Shown here piece by piece: positions 28,609 through 36,786 of a stretch of DNA of 64,000 bases. This stretch comes from RPQJ01 sp044226195 (lineage in GTDB: Bacteria; Pseudomonadota; Gammaproteobacteria; Steroidobacterales; Steroidobacteraceae). The position numbers were made by a program, and so were the translations under genes. The stretch is from assembly GCA_044226195.1 (NCBI GenBank), contig JBGAHO010000009.1, positions 35,942 to 99,941 of the forward strand, given 5' to 3'. Numbering within the stretch: position 1 is the first letter of the stretch; the number at the start of each line of letters is the position of its first letter. Below the pieces are notes generated by a model, which worked only from the letters and a program-made list of their open reading frames with translations, had not been told where the DNA came from and searched no databases.

Positions 28609-29868
28609 TTGCGCGTTCGCTGGAAGATCTTCGGTTTCCTCAGTGCGTTCGCCATGCTGTCGTACGTCCAGCGCACCAGCCTGGGCGTCGCCGCCGAGAA
28701 CATCATGCCCGAGCTGCATCTCTCGCAGATGCAGATCGGCTGGCTGAACGCTGCGTTCGCCACCTGCTACGCGCTCGCGCAGCTTCCGGGCGGCGTCCTC
28801 GGCCAGCGCTACGGCGCCCGGCTGACGTACACGCTGGTCGGCATCGTGGGCATCGTCGCCACGATCGCCACGCCCGTTGCGCCGGCGGTGCTGGCCGGCA
28901 CCACCCTTTTCATGGCCCTCCTCGCCGCCCAGGGCCTGCTGGGCGCGTCGCAGGGACCGGTGTTCCCGATGGTGGCCGCGGTCTCGGAGACGTGGTTCCC
29001 GCAGCGCCAGTGGGCCATCACCAACGGCATGATCTCGCTGTTCATGAACATTGGCGGCGCCATCACGCCACTGCTGATCGTGGTACTGACCGGCCACTGG
29101 GGCTGGCAGGGCGCGCTGCTGTGGATCGCCGTCCCGGCCGTGCTGCTGACGATCGCGTGGTACGCCTACGGCCGCGACACCCCGCAACAGCACCCGGGCG
29201 TCACGCCGGCGGAGCTCGCCGAGCTCGACCCGCAGGCCCAGGGTGAACCGCACGCGATGACCTGGTCCCGTCTGCGCGGCATCTGCGTCGACCGTGACGT
29301 GCTGCTGCTCGCGTTCTCGTACCTGTGCTTCAACTACTGCTTCTACCTGCTGAGCACGTGGTCGTTCCTCTATCTCGTGCAGGTGCGACAGTTCGACGGC
29401 CTCGAGAGCGGCTTCGCGGGCATGCTGCCGTGGATCGGTGCGGGCATCGGTGCCGGCACCGGCGGCTACCTCTCGGACGGCCTCGCGCAGCGCATGGGGT
29501 TTCGCTGGGGCTATCGCCTGCTGCCGCTGGTCTCGCTGCCACTCACCGCGGTGCTGCTGGTCGCGACCGTGAGCGTCGGCAACCCGTATGCCGCGGTGTT
29601 CGCGTTGATGGCGACGTTCTTCGCGATCGAACTCAACGAAGGTGCCTACTGGGCGGCCACCATGCGCGTCGCGCGCGCGGACACCGGCGCGGCGACCGGC
29701 GTGCTCAACACGGGCGGCAACATGGCGGGCATCCTCTCGGCGCCGATCGTCGGTGCCCTGTCCGGCGCCGGTCACTGGAACGCGGCGTTCTTCCTCGGTG
29801 CTGCGTTCGCCGTGGTGGCCACGGCCTGCTGGTTCGTCATCGACCCCGACCGGCGTCCGACTTCCTGA
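28609..29868 (+). CDS. MFS transporter (12 TM), probably for the methylated amine substrate
   Basis: Major facilitator of 419 residues with about 12 hydrophobic segments. The family signature between helices 2 and 3 is visible as GGVLGQRYGAR. Overall it resembles the anion:cation symporter branch. The start is a TTG at 28609 preceded by GGAGGTG (28598-28604) at good spacing; no nearby in-frame ATG gives a complete first helix. It lies 18 nt after the dimethylglycine-dehydrogenase-like gene and probably belongs to that operon, so uptake of the substrate is the likely job. Its 3' end overlaps the convergent methyltransferase gene by 32 nt. Confidence 0.88.
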   Translation: MRVRWKIFGFLSAFAMLSYVQRTSLGVAAENIMPELHLSQMQIGWLNAAFATCYALAQLPGGVLGQRYGARLTYTLVGIVGIVATIATPVAPAVLAGTTLFMALLAAQGLLGASQGPVFPMVAAVSETWFPQRQWAITNGMISLFMNIGGAITPLLIVVLTGHWGWQGALLWIAVPAVLLTIAWYAYGRDTPQQHPGVTPAELAELDPQAQGEPHAMTWSRLRGICVDRDVLLLAFSYLCFNYCFYLLSTWSFLYLVQVRQFDGLESGFAGMLPWIGAGIGAGTGGYLSDGLAQRMGFRWGYRLLPLVSLPLTAVLLVATVSVGNPYAAVFALMATFFAIELNEGAYWAATMRVARADTGAATGVLNTGGNMAGILSAPIVGALSGAGHWNAAFFLGAAFAVVATACWFVIDPDRRPTS

Positions 29869-30562
29869 GCACGTAGAGGTACGAGCCGGCGAGCCTCAGG
29901 GCGTTGCCCGCCTTGAGCAGCGGCCGGAACGCGTTGGCGTGACCGAGGTAGAACGGCATGCCGACGACCTCGACCACGTCGAAACCGTGCGCCGCGAAGG
30001 TGGCGGCCCAGGTCGCGCGCCCGTAACCCTGCCACTCCGCCCCGTGGCCCGCGAATTCCCCGTGCACCTGCGGCCGTTCGCGCTTCAGCAGCGAGCCCAG
30101 GAAGTAGCCTGCCTTCCAGGCCCGGGTCGGCAGCAGGTGCAGCATGCGTCCGTCATCCTGGAGCACCCGATGAAACTCCCGCAGCGCGGCCGGGAGGGGC
30201 GTGACGTGCTCGAGGACATTGCTGGAATAGATCGTGTCGAATTCGCCGTCCGCGAACCGCCCGAGGTCCCGCGCGTCGCAGCGGACGTAGCTGACGTTGG
30301 GCCGCTCCCGGGCCAGGAACGATCGGCCCAGGTCGGCGTGGCTGGCGGGGTTCACCTCGGTGCAGACCAGGCTGGTGCACCGCTCGGCCAGATACTGGCT
30401 CTGGAAGCCGTTGCCGGCCCCGACCTCCAGGGTCCGGCCGAAACTGCCCGGCAGGTGCTCCAGGACGTGGCCGATCTCGCTGCAGCGGACGAACTCGTAC
30501 CAGGCCACGGCGGACACGGCATGGCGGTCGATCTGTCCGGACGTGAAATGGAAGCGTCGCAT
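29837..30562 (-). CDS. SAM-dependent class I methyltransferase
   Basis: 241 residues of Methyltransf_11 type. Motif I is LEVGAGNGFQSQYLAE (about 45-60). The acidic strand-2 end lies in CTEVNPASH. Asp in YVRCDARDLG and the motif IV region FDTIYSSNVLEHVTPLPAALREFHRVLQ follow. The C-terminal part (GFDVVEVVGMPFYLGHANAF) has some hydrophobic character but no clear helix. The acceptor is unknown; cell-envelope or small-molecule methylation is possible. It converges on the MFS gene (32-nt overlap), so it is not part of the methylamine operon. Confidence 0.85.
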   Translation of the reverse strand: MRRFHFTSGQIDRHAVSAVAWYEFVRCSEIGHVLEHLPGSFGRTLEVGAGNGFQSQYLAERCTSLVCTEVNPASHADLGRSFLARERPNVSYVRCDARDLGRFADGEFDTIYSSNVLEHVTPLPAALREFHRVLQDDGRMLHLLPTRAWKAGYFLGSLLKRERPQVHGEFAGHGAEWQGYGRATWAATFAAHGFDVVEVVGMPFYLGHANAFRPLLKAGNALRLAGSYLYVLRKSDAGRGR

Positions 30563-30874
30563 CGGCCTCGTCCTGCCTGCCCGCCTGGCGGCCGGACCGG
30601 GGTCCCGGCACGGGGACCGCCCGGCCCCCGCCCTCCGCAGGAGGGGGGCAGCCTAGCAGCCCCCCGCGGGGAGGCAAGATCTGGCCGCCCGGCCGCGAAC
30701 CGCGTCGCATCCTGGGGCGGTCCGGGGCGGCGGCATTGCGGGTTTCCCCATCAGGGCCTTCAGCGACTGTCCTTCGTGCCGATACTGCCTACACTCGGCG
30801 CGGCAAGGAGGTCCGAGCCTACCCATGCGTAAAACAAGAACGGCCCCCAGCCGACACACCGGGACGGGAGCGCC
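30563..30874. other. 312-bp divergent intergenic region
   Basis: Separates the methyltransferase (reverse) and the diguanylate cyclase (forward). It contains GC-rich hairpin-prone stretches (CCCTCC-GCA-GGAGGG near 30630-30645 and CCCCGCGGGG near 30661-30671). A -10-like TACACT (30790-30795) lies upstream of the cyclase. I see no c-di-GMP riboswitch and no convincing gene. Confidence 0.5.
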
Positions 30875-31960
<1,086 letters not shown>

Positions 31961-32045
31961 GCGGGGCCGTGCGCGCGATGCTTGCTGCGGCGCCACAGTC
32001 GCCGCGCCGATGGTGATACGGCGCGGACTCATTTAAGCTCGCGCA

Positions 32046-32450
32046 GTGACGCACGCGACCGCACTTCGCTGGGCGACGAACCGACTGCTGGCAGCCCTGT
32101 TGCTGACCGCTGTGCTGGCGCGCGCGCTGATCCCCCAGGGCTTCATGCCAGGGCCCGGCGGGATGCAGATGTGCCATGGCTACGTGCCCGCTGTGCCCAC
32201 CGTCGGCACGCACGTCGGGCAGGGCTCCCCGCTCGATGGGCCGCAGGGCCCGTCCGCCCCGCATGGCAAGGACACGACGCCCTGCCCGTTCGCGGCTGCG
32301 GCGACGGCCGCGCTGCCCGGTGACAGCACGGTTCTTGTCGCGGTCGCCCAGACCCCGATCACCACGCTGGCGCTCCCCGTCGAGCGTTCCGTTCCGAACG
32401 GCCGTTTCGAGCCGACCCGACTGCCCCGCGGCCCGCCCCCTGCCGCTTAG
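32046..32450 (+). CDS. DUF2946-like small exported protein
   Basis: 134 residues with a hydrophobic N-terminus (NRLLAALLLTAVLARALIPQGFMPG) like DUF2946 proteins, which often sit near copper genes or TonB-dependent receptors. MQMCHGYV and TPCPFAAAA supply two Cys and nearby Met and His that could bind metal. GTG start at 32046; 85 nt upstream to the previous gene. Function is unknown. Assignment to the copper operon rests on orientation and a 103-nt gap to tonB. Confidence 0.75.
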   Translation: MTHATALRWATNRLLAALLLTAVLARALIPQGFMPGPGGMQMCHGYVPAVPTVGTHVGQGSPLDGPQGPSAPHGKDTTPCPFAAAATAALPGDSTVLVAVAQTPITTLALPVERSVPNGRFEPTRLPRGPPPAA

Positions 32451-32487
32451 GCACCGTCCCGAGGTGAGTTGAACTTCCGTCCTGCGG

Positions 32488-32504
32488 TGCACGCAAAGCG
32501 TGCA
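32488..32504. promoter_or_regulatory. Perfect palindrome upstream of tonB
   Basis: TGCACGC-AAA-GCGTGCA, a 7-bp perfect inverted repeat with 3-nt spacer, lies 49 nt before the tonB ATG in the gap after the DUF2946 gene. Flanking GG and ACC nearly extend the symmetry. It could be a regulator-binding site or a small hairpin. No regulator is encoded in the cluster, so the binding protein would be elsewhere. Confidence 0.45.
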
Positions 32505-32553
32505 ACCGGGGCCAAAGCCGCCGCGCCCACGGGCGCAGCGGCGAGTGACCGTC

Positions 32554-33147
32554 ATGATGGGCCGCGTCGTGGTCATGATCGTCGTGCTACTGCTGCATGC
32601 GCTGCTGCTGGCCGCAGCCTGGGTGACCAACGTTGCCCGGCCGCGTGACACGGCGCCCGTGCTGCAGGTCGCGCTCATCGAGTCGCCGTCTCGGCTCCCG
32701 GACCGGTCGCCCCCGCCGGCGGAAATCGCGCTGCCCCGGTTGGACGTGCCAGTGCCCGTCCTCCTCGTCGACGACCTCGCACCGACGCCCGTCTCTGTAC
32801 CGCCCGACCAGCCAGCGCAGGCCTCGGCCACGACGGCCCCCGTCGCTCCCACCGTCACTGCGCTGTCGACCGAACTCGAGGTCCAGTGCCCGGACCGCAA
32901 GCCGCCGCGCTATCCCCGGGAATCGCGACACCTGCGTGAGCAGGGAGAAGTCCTGCTGCGCGTCGAACTCGATGAGACCGGCGGCATCGAGCGAGTGTCC
33001 GTCGTGCAAAGCAGCGGCTTCTCGAGACTGGATGAAGCTGCGCGTCTCGCAGTGGGGACGTGGCACTGCGAACCGGCTCGACTGGCAGGCCGGCCCGTAC
33101 CCGCCGTCGCGCTGCAGCGCCTGGAATTCAGGCTGGAGCGGCGGTGA
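32554..33147 (+). CDS. Energy transducer TonB (dedicated to the copper cluster)
   Basis: 197 residues from the ATG at 32554 (MMGRVVVMIVVLLLHALLL); a GTG at 32500 would add 18 basic residues. One N-terminal membrane helix, then a proline-rich periplasmic spacer (about 50-110: PDRSPPPAEIALPRLDVPVP). The C-terminal TonB domain (about 120-197) has PPRYPRESRHLREQGEVLLR, the strand VELDETGGIERVSVVQSSG and FSRLDEAARLAVGTW. It should couple proton-motive force to the receptor encoded at 36783-38969. No exbB or exbD is beside it, so it must use shared ones. Confidence 0.88.
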   Translation: MMGRVVVMIVVLLLHALLLAAAWVTNVARPRDTAPVLQVALIESPSRLPDRSPPPAEIALPRLDVPVPVLLVDDLAPTPVSVPPDQPAQASATTAPVAPTVTALSTELEVQCPDRKPPRYPRESRHLREQGEVLLRVELDETGGIERVSVVQSSGFSRLDEAARLAVGTWHCEPARLAGRPVPAVALQRLEFRLERR

Positions 33148-33278
33148 TGCGTCTCGATGCGGCGGGGATCGACTTCGACGCGGATGCGCATGCCCAGGGC
33201 ACTGGCGACATGCCACCGCGCGGTCGCCGAACGAACCTGATTGGAAACCCCTGATCCCGGAACGAATGGAGGTTGTGC

Positions 33279-34202
33279 ATGACGACGTCGCTACCCACCC
33301 TGGCACACGCGGACTTGAACCGAGGATTGCGTTGGGCGCTGGCCTGCGCCGCGCTGTGGCTTTGCGGCACCGCCGTTGCCGCGGAACAGCAACCGGTGGA
33401 GATCCGTTTTGGCGCGGTCGCCGGCGGCGAGGCCTTCGCCTGCGGGCGCACGTACGCAGACGTCGGCATCACGCACTCGCAGGTCACGCCGACGGACTTT
33501 CGCTTTTTCGTGTCGGAAATCGCCCTGGTGCGCGCCGATGGCACCGCGGTACCCGTTGCACTGGACCAGGACGGTCTCTGGCAGTACCGCGACGTGGCCC
33601 TCCTCGACTTCGAAGACGGAACGGGCCCTTGCCGCAACGGGACGCCGGCACAGAACCGGCGTCTGCGTGGAATGGTTCCCGAGGGCCAATACCGCGGCCT
33701 TGAGTTCACGCTCGGGATTCCGTTCGAACTCAATCACGGCGACGCCACCGTTGCCCCGTCGCCCCTCAACGTGACCGCCATGTTCTGGGTCTGGAACCTG
33801 GGGTACAAATTCCTGAAGCTGGACCTTTCCACGGCGGGGCAGCCGGACAAGAGCCTCGACCCGAAGGCGCGCAGGGCCGACCGCGAGCGCGCGGTAGGCT
33901 TCCCGGTGCACATCGGCAGCACGGGCTGCGCACCGGGCTCCAAGACCCAGCCCCCGGCCGCTTGCAAGGCGCCGAATCGGGTGCTGATCAAACTGCCTGG
34001 TTTCGATCCGTCGCAAGACACCGTGATCGTGGATGTCGCTGCGCTGTTGAGCCACGTCGACGTGGACTGGAACACACCCGACACGGCGCCCGGTTGCATG
34101 TCGGAGCCCAACGATCCGGATTGCAAGCCGGTTTTTGCCGCCATCGGCCTCGGCACAACGGGCCAGAAGGTCTTCCGGGTGGAGGCCGGCTCGCAGCCGT
34201 GA
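33279..34202 (+). CDS. mbnP: MbnP family copper-binding protein (four-Cys, partner of MbnH)
   Basis: Periplasmic copper-binding protein of the MbnP family ('metallo-mystery pair' four-Cys protein). The ATG at 33279 has GGAGG 6 nt upstream and gives 307 residues with a signal peptide ending near AVAAEQQ. Family features: EIRFGAVAGGEAFAC (Cys55), GPCRN (Cys118), NHGDATV with His153, the aromatic MFWVWNLGYKFLKLD (Trp170, Trp172), HIGSTGC (His211, Cys217), Cys229, and Cys273/Cys282. In studied homologues the partner MbnH oxidises a Trp to kynurenine and the protein then binds copper. It overlaps mbnH as GTGA, consistent with a stoichiometric pair. Confidence 0.9.
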   Translation: MTTSLPTLAHADLNRGLRWALACAALWLCGTAVAAEQQPVEIRFGAVAGGEAFACGRTYADVGITHSQVTPTDFRFFVSEIALVRADGTAVPVALDQDGLWQYRDVALLDFEDGTGPCRNGTPAQNRRLRGMVPEGQYRGLEFTLGIPFELNHGDATVAPSPLNVTAMFWVWNLGYKFLKLDLSTAGQPDKSLDPKARRADRERAVGFPVHIGSTGCAPGSKTQPPAACKAPNRVLIKLPGFDPSQDTVIVDVAALLSHVDVDWNTPDTAPGCMSEPNDPDCKPVFAAIGLGTTGQKVFRVEAGSQP

Positions 34203-35386
34203 TCCGCACCTGGCACCTGGCCCTGCTCATGGCAGTCGCGGCGCTCCCCGTCGACCTGGCGCGGGCGGACTTTGACTGGGCCTTGCCCGCCTGGGTACCC
34301 GAGCCCGCCGTACCGGCTGACAATCCGATGACCGCGGCCAAGGTGGACCTCGGACGGCACCTGTTCTACGACAAGCGACTCTCATCCAATGAGAGCCTCG
34401 CCTGCGCCAGTTGCCACGAGCAATCCAGGGCGTTCACGGACGGACGGGCCCTGTCGCCCGGGGTGGACGGATCCGTGGGCGTCCGCAATGCCATGATGCT
34501 CGCCAACGTCGCGTACCTGCCGGTGCTGACCTGGGCCAATCCCAACCTGCGCCTGCTGGAAACGCAACTGCTGGTGCCGATCTTCGGCGAGCGCCCGGTC
34601 GAGCTGGGCATGGTCGGCCGCGAGCAGCGCCTCTTCGATCGGCTGAAAGCGGACGCAACCTATCGGAGGCTGTTCGCGGCCGCCTATCCGGAGACCGGCG
34701 GCACCATCGACCTCGCCAGCATCGCCAGGGCCCTCGCGTGTTTCGAACGCACGCTGTTGTCGTTCGACTCGCCCTACGACCGGTACCGGCACGGGGGTGA
34801 CGATCGCGCGATCTCGGCGAGCGCGAAGCGCGGCGAAGAGCTCTTCTTCGGTGAGCGCCTGGAATGCTCGCATTGCCATGGTGGGCTCAACTTCACGGAC
34901 AACATCCAGCACGCGCAGTTGCGCTTCCCCGAAGTGGGGTTCCACAACACGGGCCTCTACAACCTCGATGGCCACGGCGCCTATCCCGCGGACAACCACG
35001 GCATACGCGAGGTGACCGGGGATCCTGACGACGAAGGCAAGTTCCGCACCCCTTCCCTGCGGAACATTGCCGTGAGCGCGCCGTACATGCACGACGGATC
35101 GATGCATTCGCTCGAGGACGTGATCCGCGATCACTACGCGATCAAGGGACGTGCGGCACACGCGGGGGCCGAGCCGAGCCCGCTGCGCGACCAGTTCATC
35201 GAAGGCTTCGAGATCTCCGCCGCAGAAGTGGCGGATCTCGTCGCCTTCCTCGACTCCCTCACGGACGACCGCTTTCTGACCGACCCGCGATTTTCGAACC
35301 CATGGCTTCGGGAAGGACCGGCCACGCGCGTGGCACCGCGAACCGACATGGCCCCTCGCATCACCACAGGAGCACCCAGGCAATGA
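34199..35386 (+). CDS. mbnH: MbnH family di-heme enzyme (partner of MbnP)
   Basis: Di-heme enzyme of the bacterial cytochrome c peroxidase/MauG superfamily. The GTG at 34199 overlaps the mbnP stop and gives 395 residues with a signal peptide ending near LARADF. Two heme c sites are visible: CASCH (69-73) and CSHCH (223-227). PSLRNIAVSAPYMHDGSMHSLEDVI is the conserved region with the second heme ligand. In characterised systems MbnH converts a Trp of MbnP to kynurenine through a bis-Fe(IV) state. The C-terminus (ATRVAPRTDMAPRIT) is a disordered tail whose stop overlaps copC as ATGA. Confidence 0.92.
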   Translation: MIRTWHLALLMAVAALPVDLARADFDWALPAWVPEPAVPADNPMTAAKVDLGRHLFYDKRLSSNESLACASCHEQSRAFTDGRALSPGVDGSVGVRNAMMLANVAYLPVLTWANPNLRLLETQLLVPIFGERPVELGMVGREQRLFDRLKADATYRRLFAAAYPETGGTIDLASIARALACFERTLLSFDSPYDRYRHGGDDRAISASAKRGEELFFGERLECSHCHGGLNFTDNIQHAQLRFPEVGFHNTGLYNLDGHGAYPADNHGIREVTGDPDDEGKFRTPSLRNIAVSAPYMHDGSMHSLEDVIRDHYAIKGRAAHAGAEPSPLRDQFIEGFEISAAEVADLVAFLDSLTDDRFLTDPRFSNPWLREGPATRVAPRTDMAPRITTGAPRQ

Positions 35387-35739
35387 AGAGGTTGTACTAC
35401 GGCACCGTGATCCTCGGACTGCTCTGGTCGGCATCGACGCTGGCGCATACGCACCTCGTCCGCTCGACGCCGACCGACGGTTCGGATCTTGCGACCTCCC
35501 CCGCTGAGGCCGTGCTGGTCTTCGCCGAACCGGTCACCGTCGTCACCGCAAAAGTCGAATCGTCCGACGGCACGAAATCGGCCCTCACCCCACCCGAGGT
35601 GGCCGGTGCCGAGTTGCACCTGAAGCTCCCCTCCCTTGCGCCCGGTCGATACCGACTCAGCTGGCGCGCGGCGAGCGCCGATGGCCACGTCGTGACGGGG
35701 CAGATTTCCTTCACGATTGGCGCAGCGACACGCCCATAG
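35383..35739 (+). CDS. copC: Periplasmic copper chaperone CopC
   Basis: 118 residues; a signal peptide ends at STLA, so the mature protein starts with His22, the N-terminal copper ligand of CopC. The beta-sandwich pattern includes HLVRSTPTDGSDL and VLVFAEPVTVV. The C-terminal DGHVVTGQISFTI contains Asp100 and His102, the other usual Cu(II) ligands. The methionine-rich Cu(I) loop of plasmid-type CopC is absent, so this is the Cu(II)-only form typical of uptake-associated CopC-CopD pairs. ATGA overlap with mbnH; copD follows after 3 nt. Confidence 0.92.
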   Translation: MKRLYYGTVILGLLWSASTLAHTHLVRSTPTDGSDLATSPAEAVLVFAEPVTVVTAKVESSDGTKSALTPPEVAGAELHLKLPSLAPGRYRLSWRAASADGHVVTGQISFTIGAATRP

Positions 35740-35742
35740 CCG

Positions 35743-36618
35743 GTGAGCAGCGTGGAGACCTACGACCTCGCCTCGCTCGGCCTGCGGGCCACGTCCTACT
35801 ACGCGACCCTTGGTGCGGTGGGCCTGGCGCTGGTTCCCGCGTGGGCGCACACGATCAGCGACGAGGAGCGGTCCCGCGTCGCGCTCTCCCTGCGTCGATA
35901 CGCGCTGGCCGCGACCGGGCTCGTGCTCCTGCATCGTCTGCTCGACGCAGCGCGCCTGGCGGGCGAGTGGCCAGGCGTGGCGGACGTCCGCATCGAGCGC
36001 TGGCTGTGGCACTCCACGGCGGGGGTCGCATCGATGACCACCGCACTGGGTCTCGTCGTGATGCTCGCTGGCACACGAGCACCGCGACGGAGAACGACAT
36101 TGCCCGTCCTGCTGGGCGGCGCCCTGGCGGTCGGTGGTTTCGCGTTGACGGGGCATACCAGCCAGCCGGCGGTGCCGCTGCTCGTCCGGGCCCTGATGCC
36201 CTTGCATCTTGTGCTGATTGCATTCTGGCTGGGTGGCATCGCCGTGCTGTCGAAGACGGCGCCATCGGCAGATGCACTGACGCTCGCGACGCGAGCGCGT
36301 GAATTCTCGGTCGTCGCAATCCGGCTCGTTCCGCTCCTGGCCGTTGCCGGACTCGTGATCGCGGGGGCCATCCTGCCCGGCATCGCCGCGTTGCGGGAGC
36401 CATACGGCATCGGCCTGCTGGGCAAGGGAGCGACGTACGCGACGCTGCTGGGCCTCGCTGCCCGCAACCGATATTGCCTCCTGCCTCGACTCGAGACCGG
36501 CGCTCCCGCCGCTGGACGGACGTTCCTGCGCACGCTACACCTCGAACACGCGCTGCTGGCGGGCGTGCTGGCGATTACCGCCGGCCTGACGACCATCTGG
36601 GGGCTACATGCACGCTGA
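35743..36618 (+). CDS. copD: Copper import membrane protein CopD
   Basis: Inner-membrane protein of 291 residues with about eight hydrophobic helices, CopD/PcoD family. Typical pieces are RIERWLWHSTAGVASM, GFALTGHTSQPA, LMPLHLVLIAFWLGGIAVL and the C-terminal LRTLHLEHALLAGVLAITAGLTT. Conserved His residues in these helices are likely copper ligands. GTG start at 35743. The CopC-CopD pair is generally linked to copper entry into the cytoplasm or to cuproenzyme assembly. Next to mbnP, mbnH and a TonB receptor this points to acquisition rather than detoxification. Confidence 0.9.
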   Translation: MSSVETYDLASLGLRATSYYATLGAVGLALVPAWAHTISDEERSRVALSLRRYALAATGLVLLHRLLDAARLAGEWPGVADVRIERWLWHSTAGVASMTTALGLVVMLAGTRAPRRRTTLPVLLGGALAVGGFALTGHTSQPAVPLLVRALMPLHLVLIAFWLGGIAVLSKTAPSADALTLATRAREFSVVAIRLVPLLAVAGLVIAGAILPGIAALREPYGIGLLGKGATYATLLGLAARNRYCLLPRLETGAPAAGRTFLRTLHLEHALLAGVLAITAGLTTIWGLHAR

Positions 36619-36680
36619 ACGGAAAACATCCGTCGCGTCGGACCACGATCCGATCCGTGATGACGACCGGCCGCGCGCGC

Positions 36681-36716
36681 CGAGACAGCGGTGAACCCGA
36701 GATACGCGCTGTCTCG
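36681..36716 (+). promoter_or_regulatory. Hairpin between copD and the TonB-dependent receptor
   Basis: CGAGACAGCG (36681-36690) and CGCTGTCTCG (36707-36716) form a perfect 10-bp stem with a 16-nt loop in the 164-nt spacer before the receptor. No T-run follows, so it is not a standard terminator. It could set relative mRNA levels by blocking decay or processing, or take part in attenuation together with the small frame that starts 2 nt later. Confidence 0.55.
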
Positions 36717-36717
36717 C

Positions 36718-36786
36718 ATGCATGAAATCCCAGACCCGCAATTTCGGAAAGAATTACGCCGCACGCCCTGGAGACGACAACAGTGA
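36718..36786 (+). CDS. Possible 22-residue leader peptide before the receptor
   Basis: A short frame, MHEIPDPQFRKELRRTPWRRQQ in two parts (MHEIPDPQFRK then ELRRTPWRRQQ), starts 2 nt after the hairpin. Its TGA overlaps the GTG of the receptor (GTGA), the same junction type as between other genes of the cluster. No clear ribosome site precedes it and it has no Cys, so it is not a methanobactin precursor. It may be a leader or chance. Confidence 0.3.
   Translation: MHEIPDPQFRKELRRTPWRRQQ

Noticed and set aside
30563..30874. c-di-GMP riboswitch before the diguanylate cyclase
   Set aside because: The GC-rich hairpins do not show the GEMM conserved loops; no match could be made by eye.
36619..36786. 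Methanobactin-type precursor peptide in the copper cluster
   Set aside because: The short frames in the spacer contain no cysteine, and no MbnB/MbnC-like oxazolone-forming enzymes are encoded.
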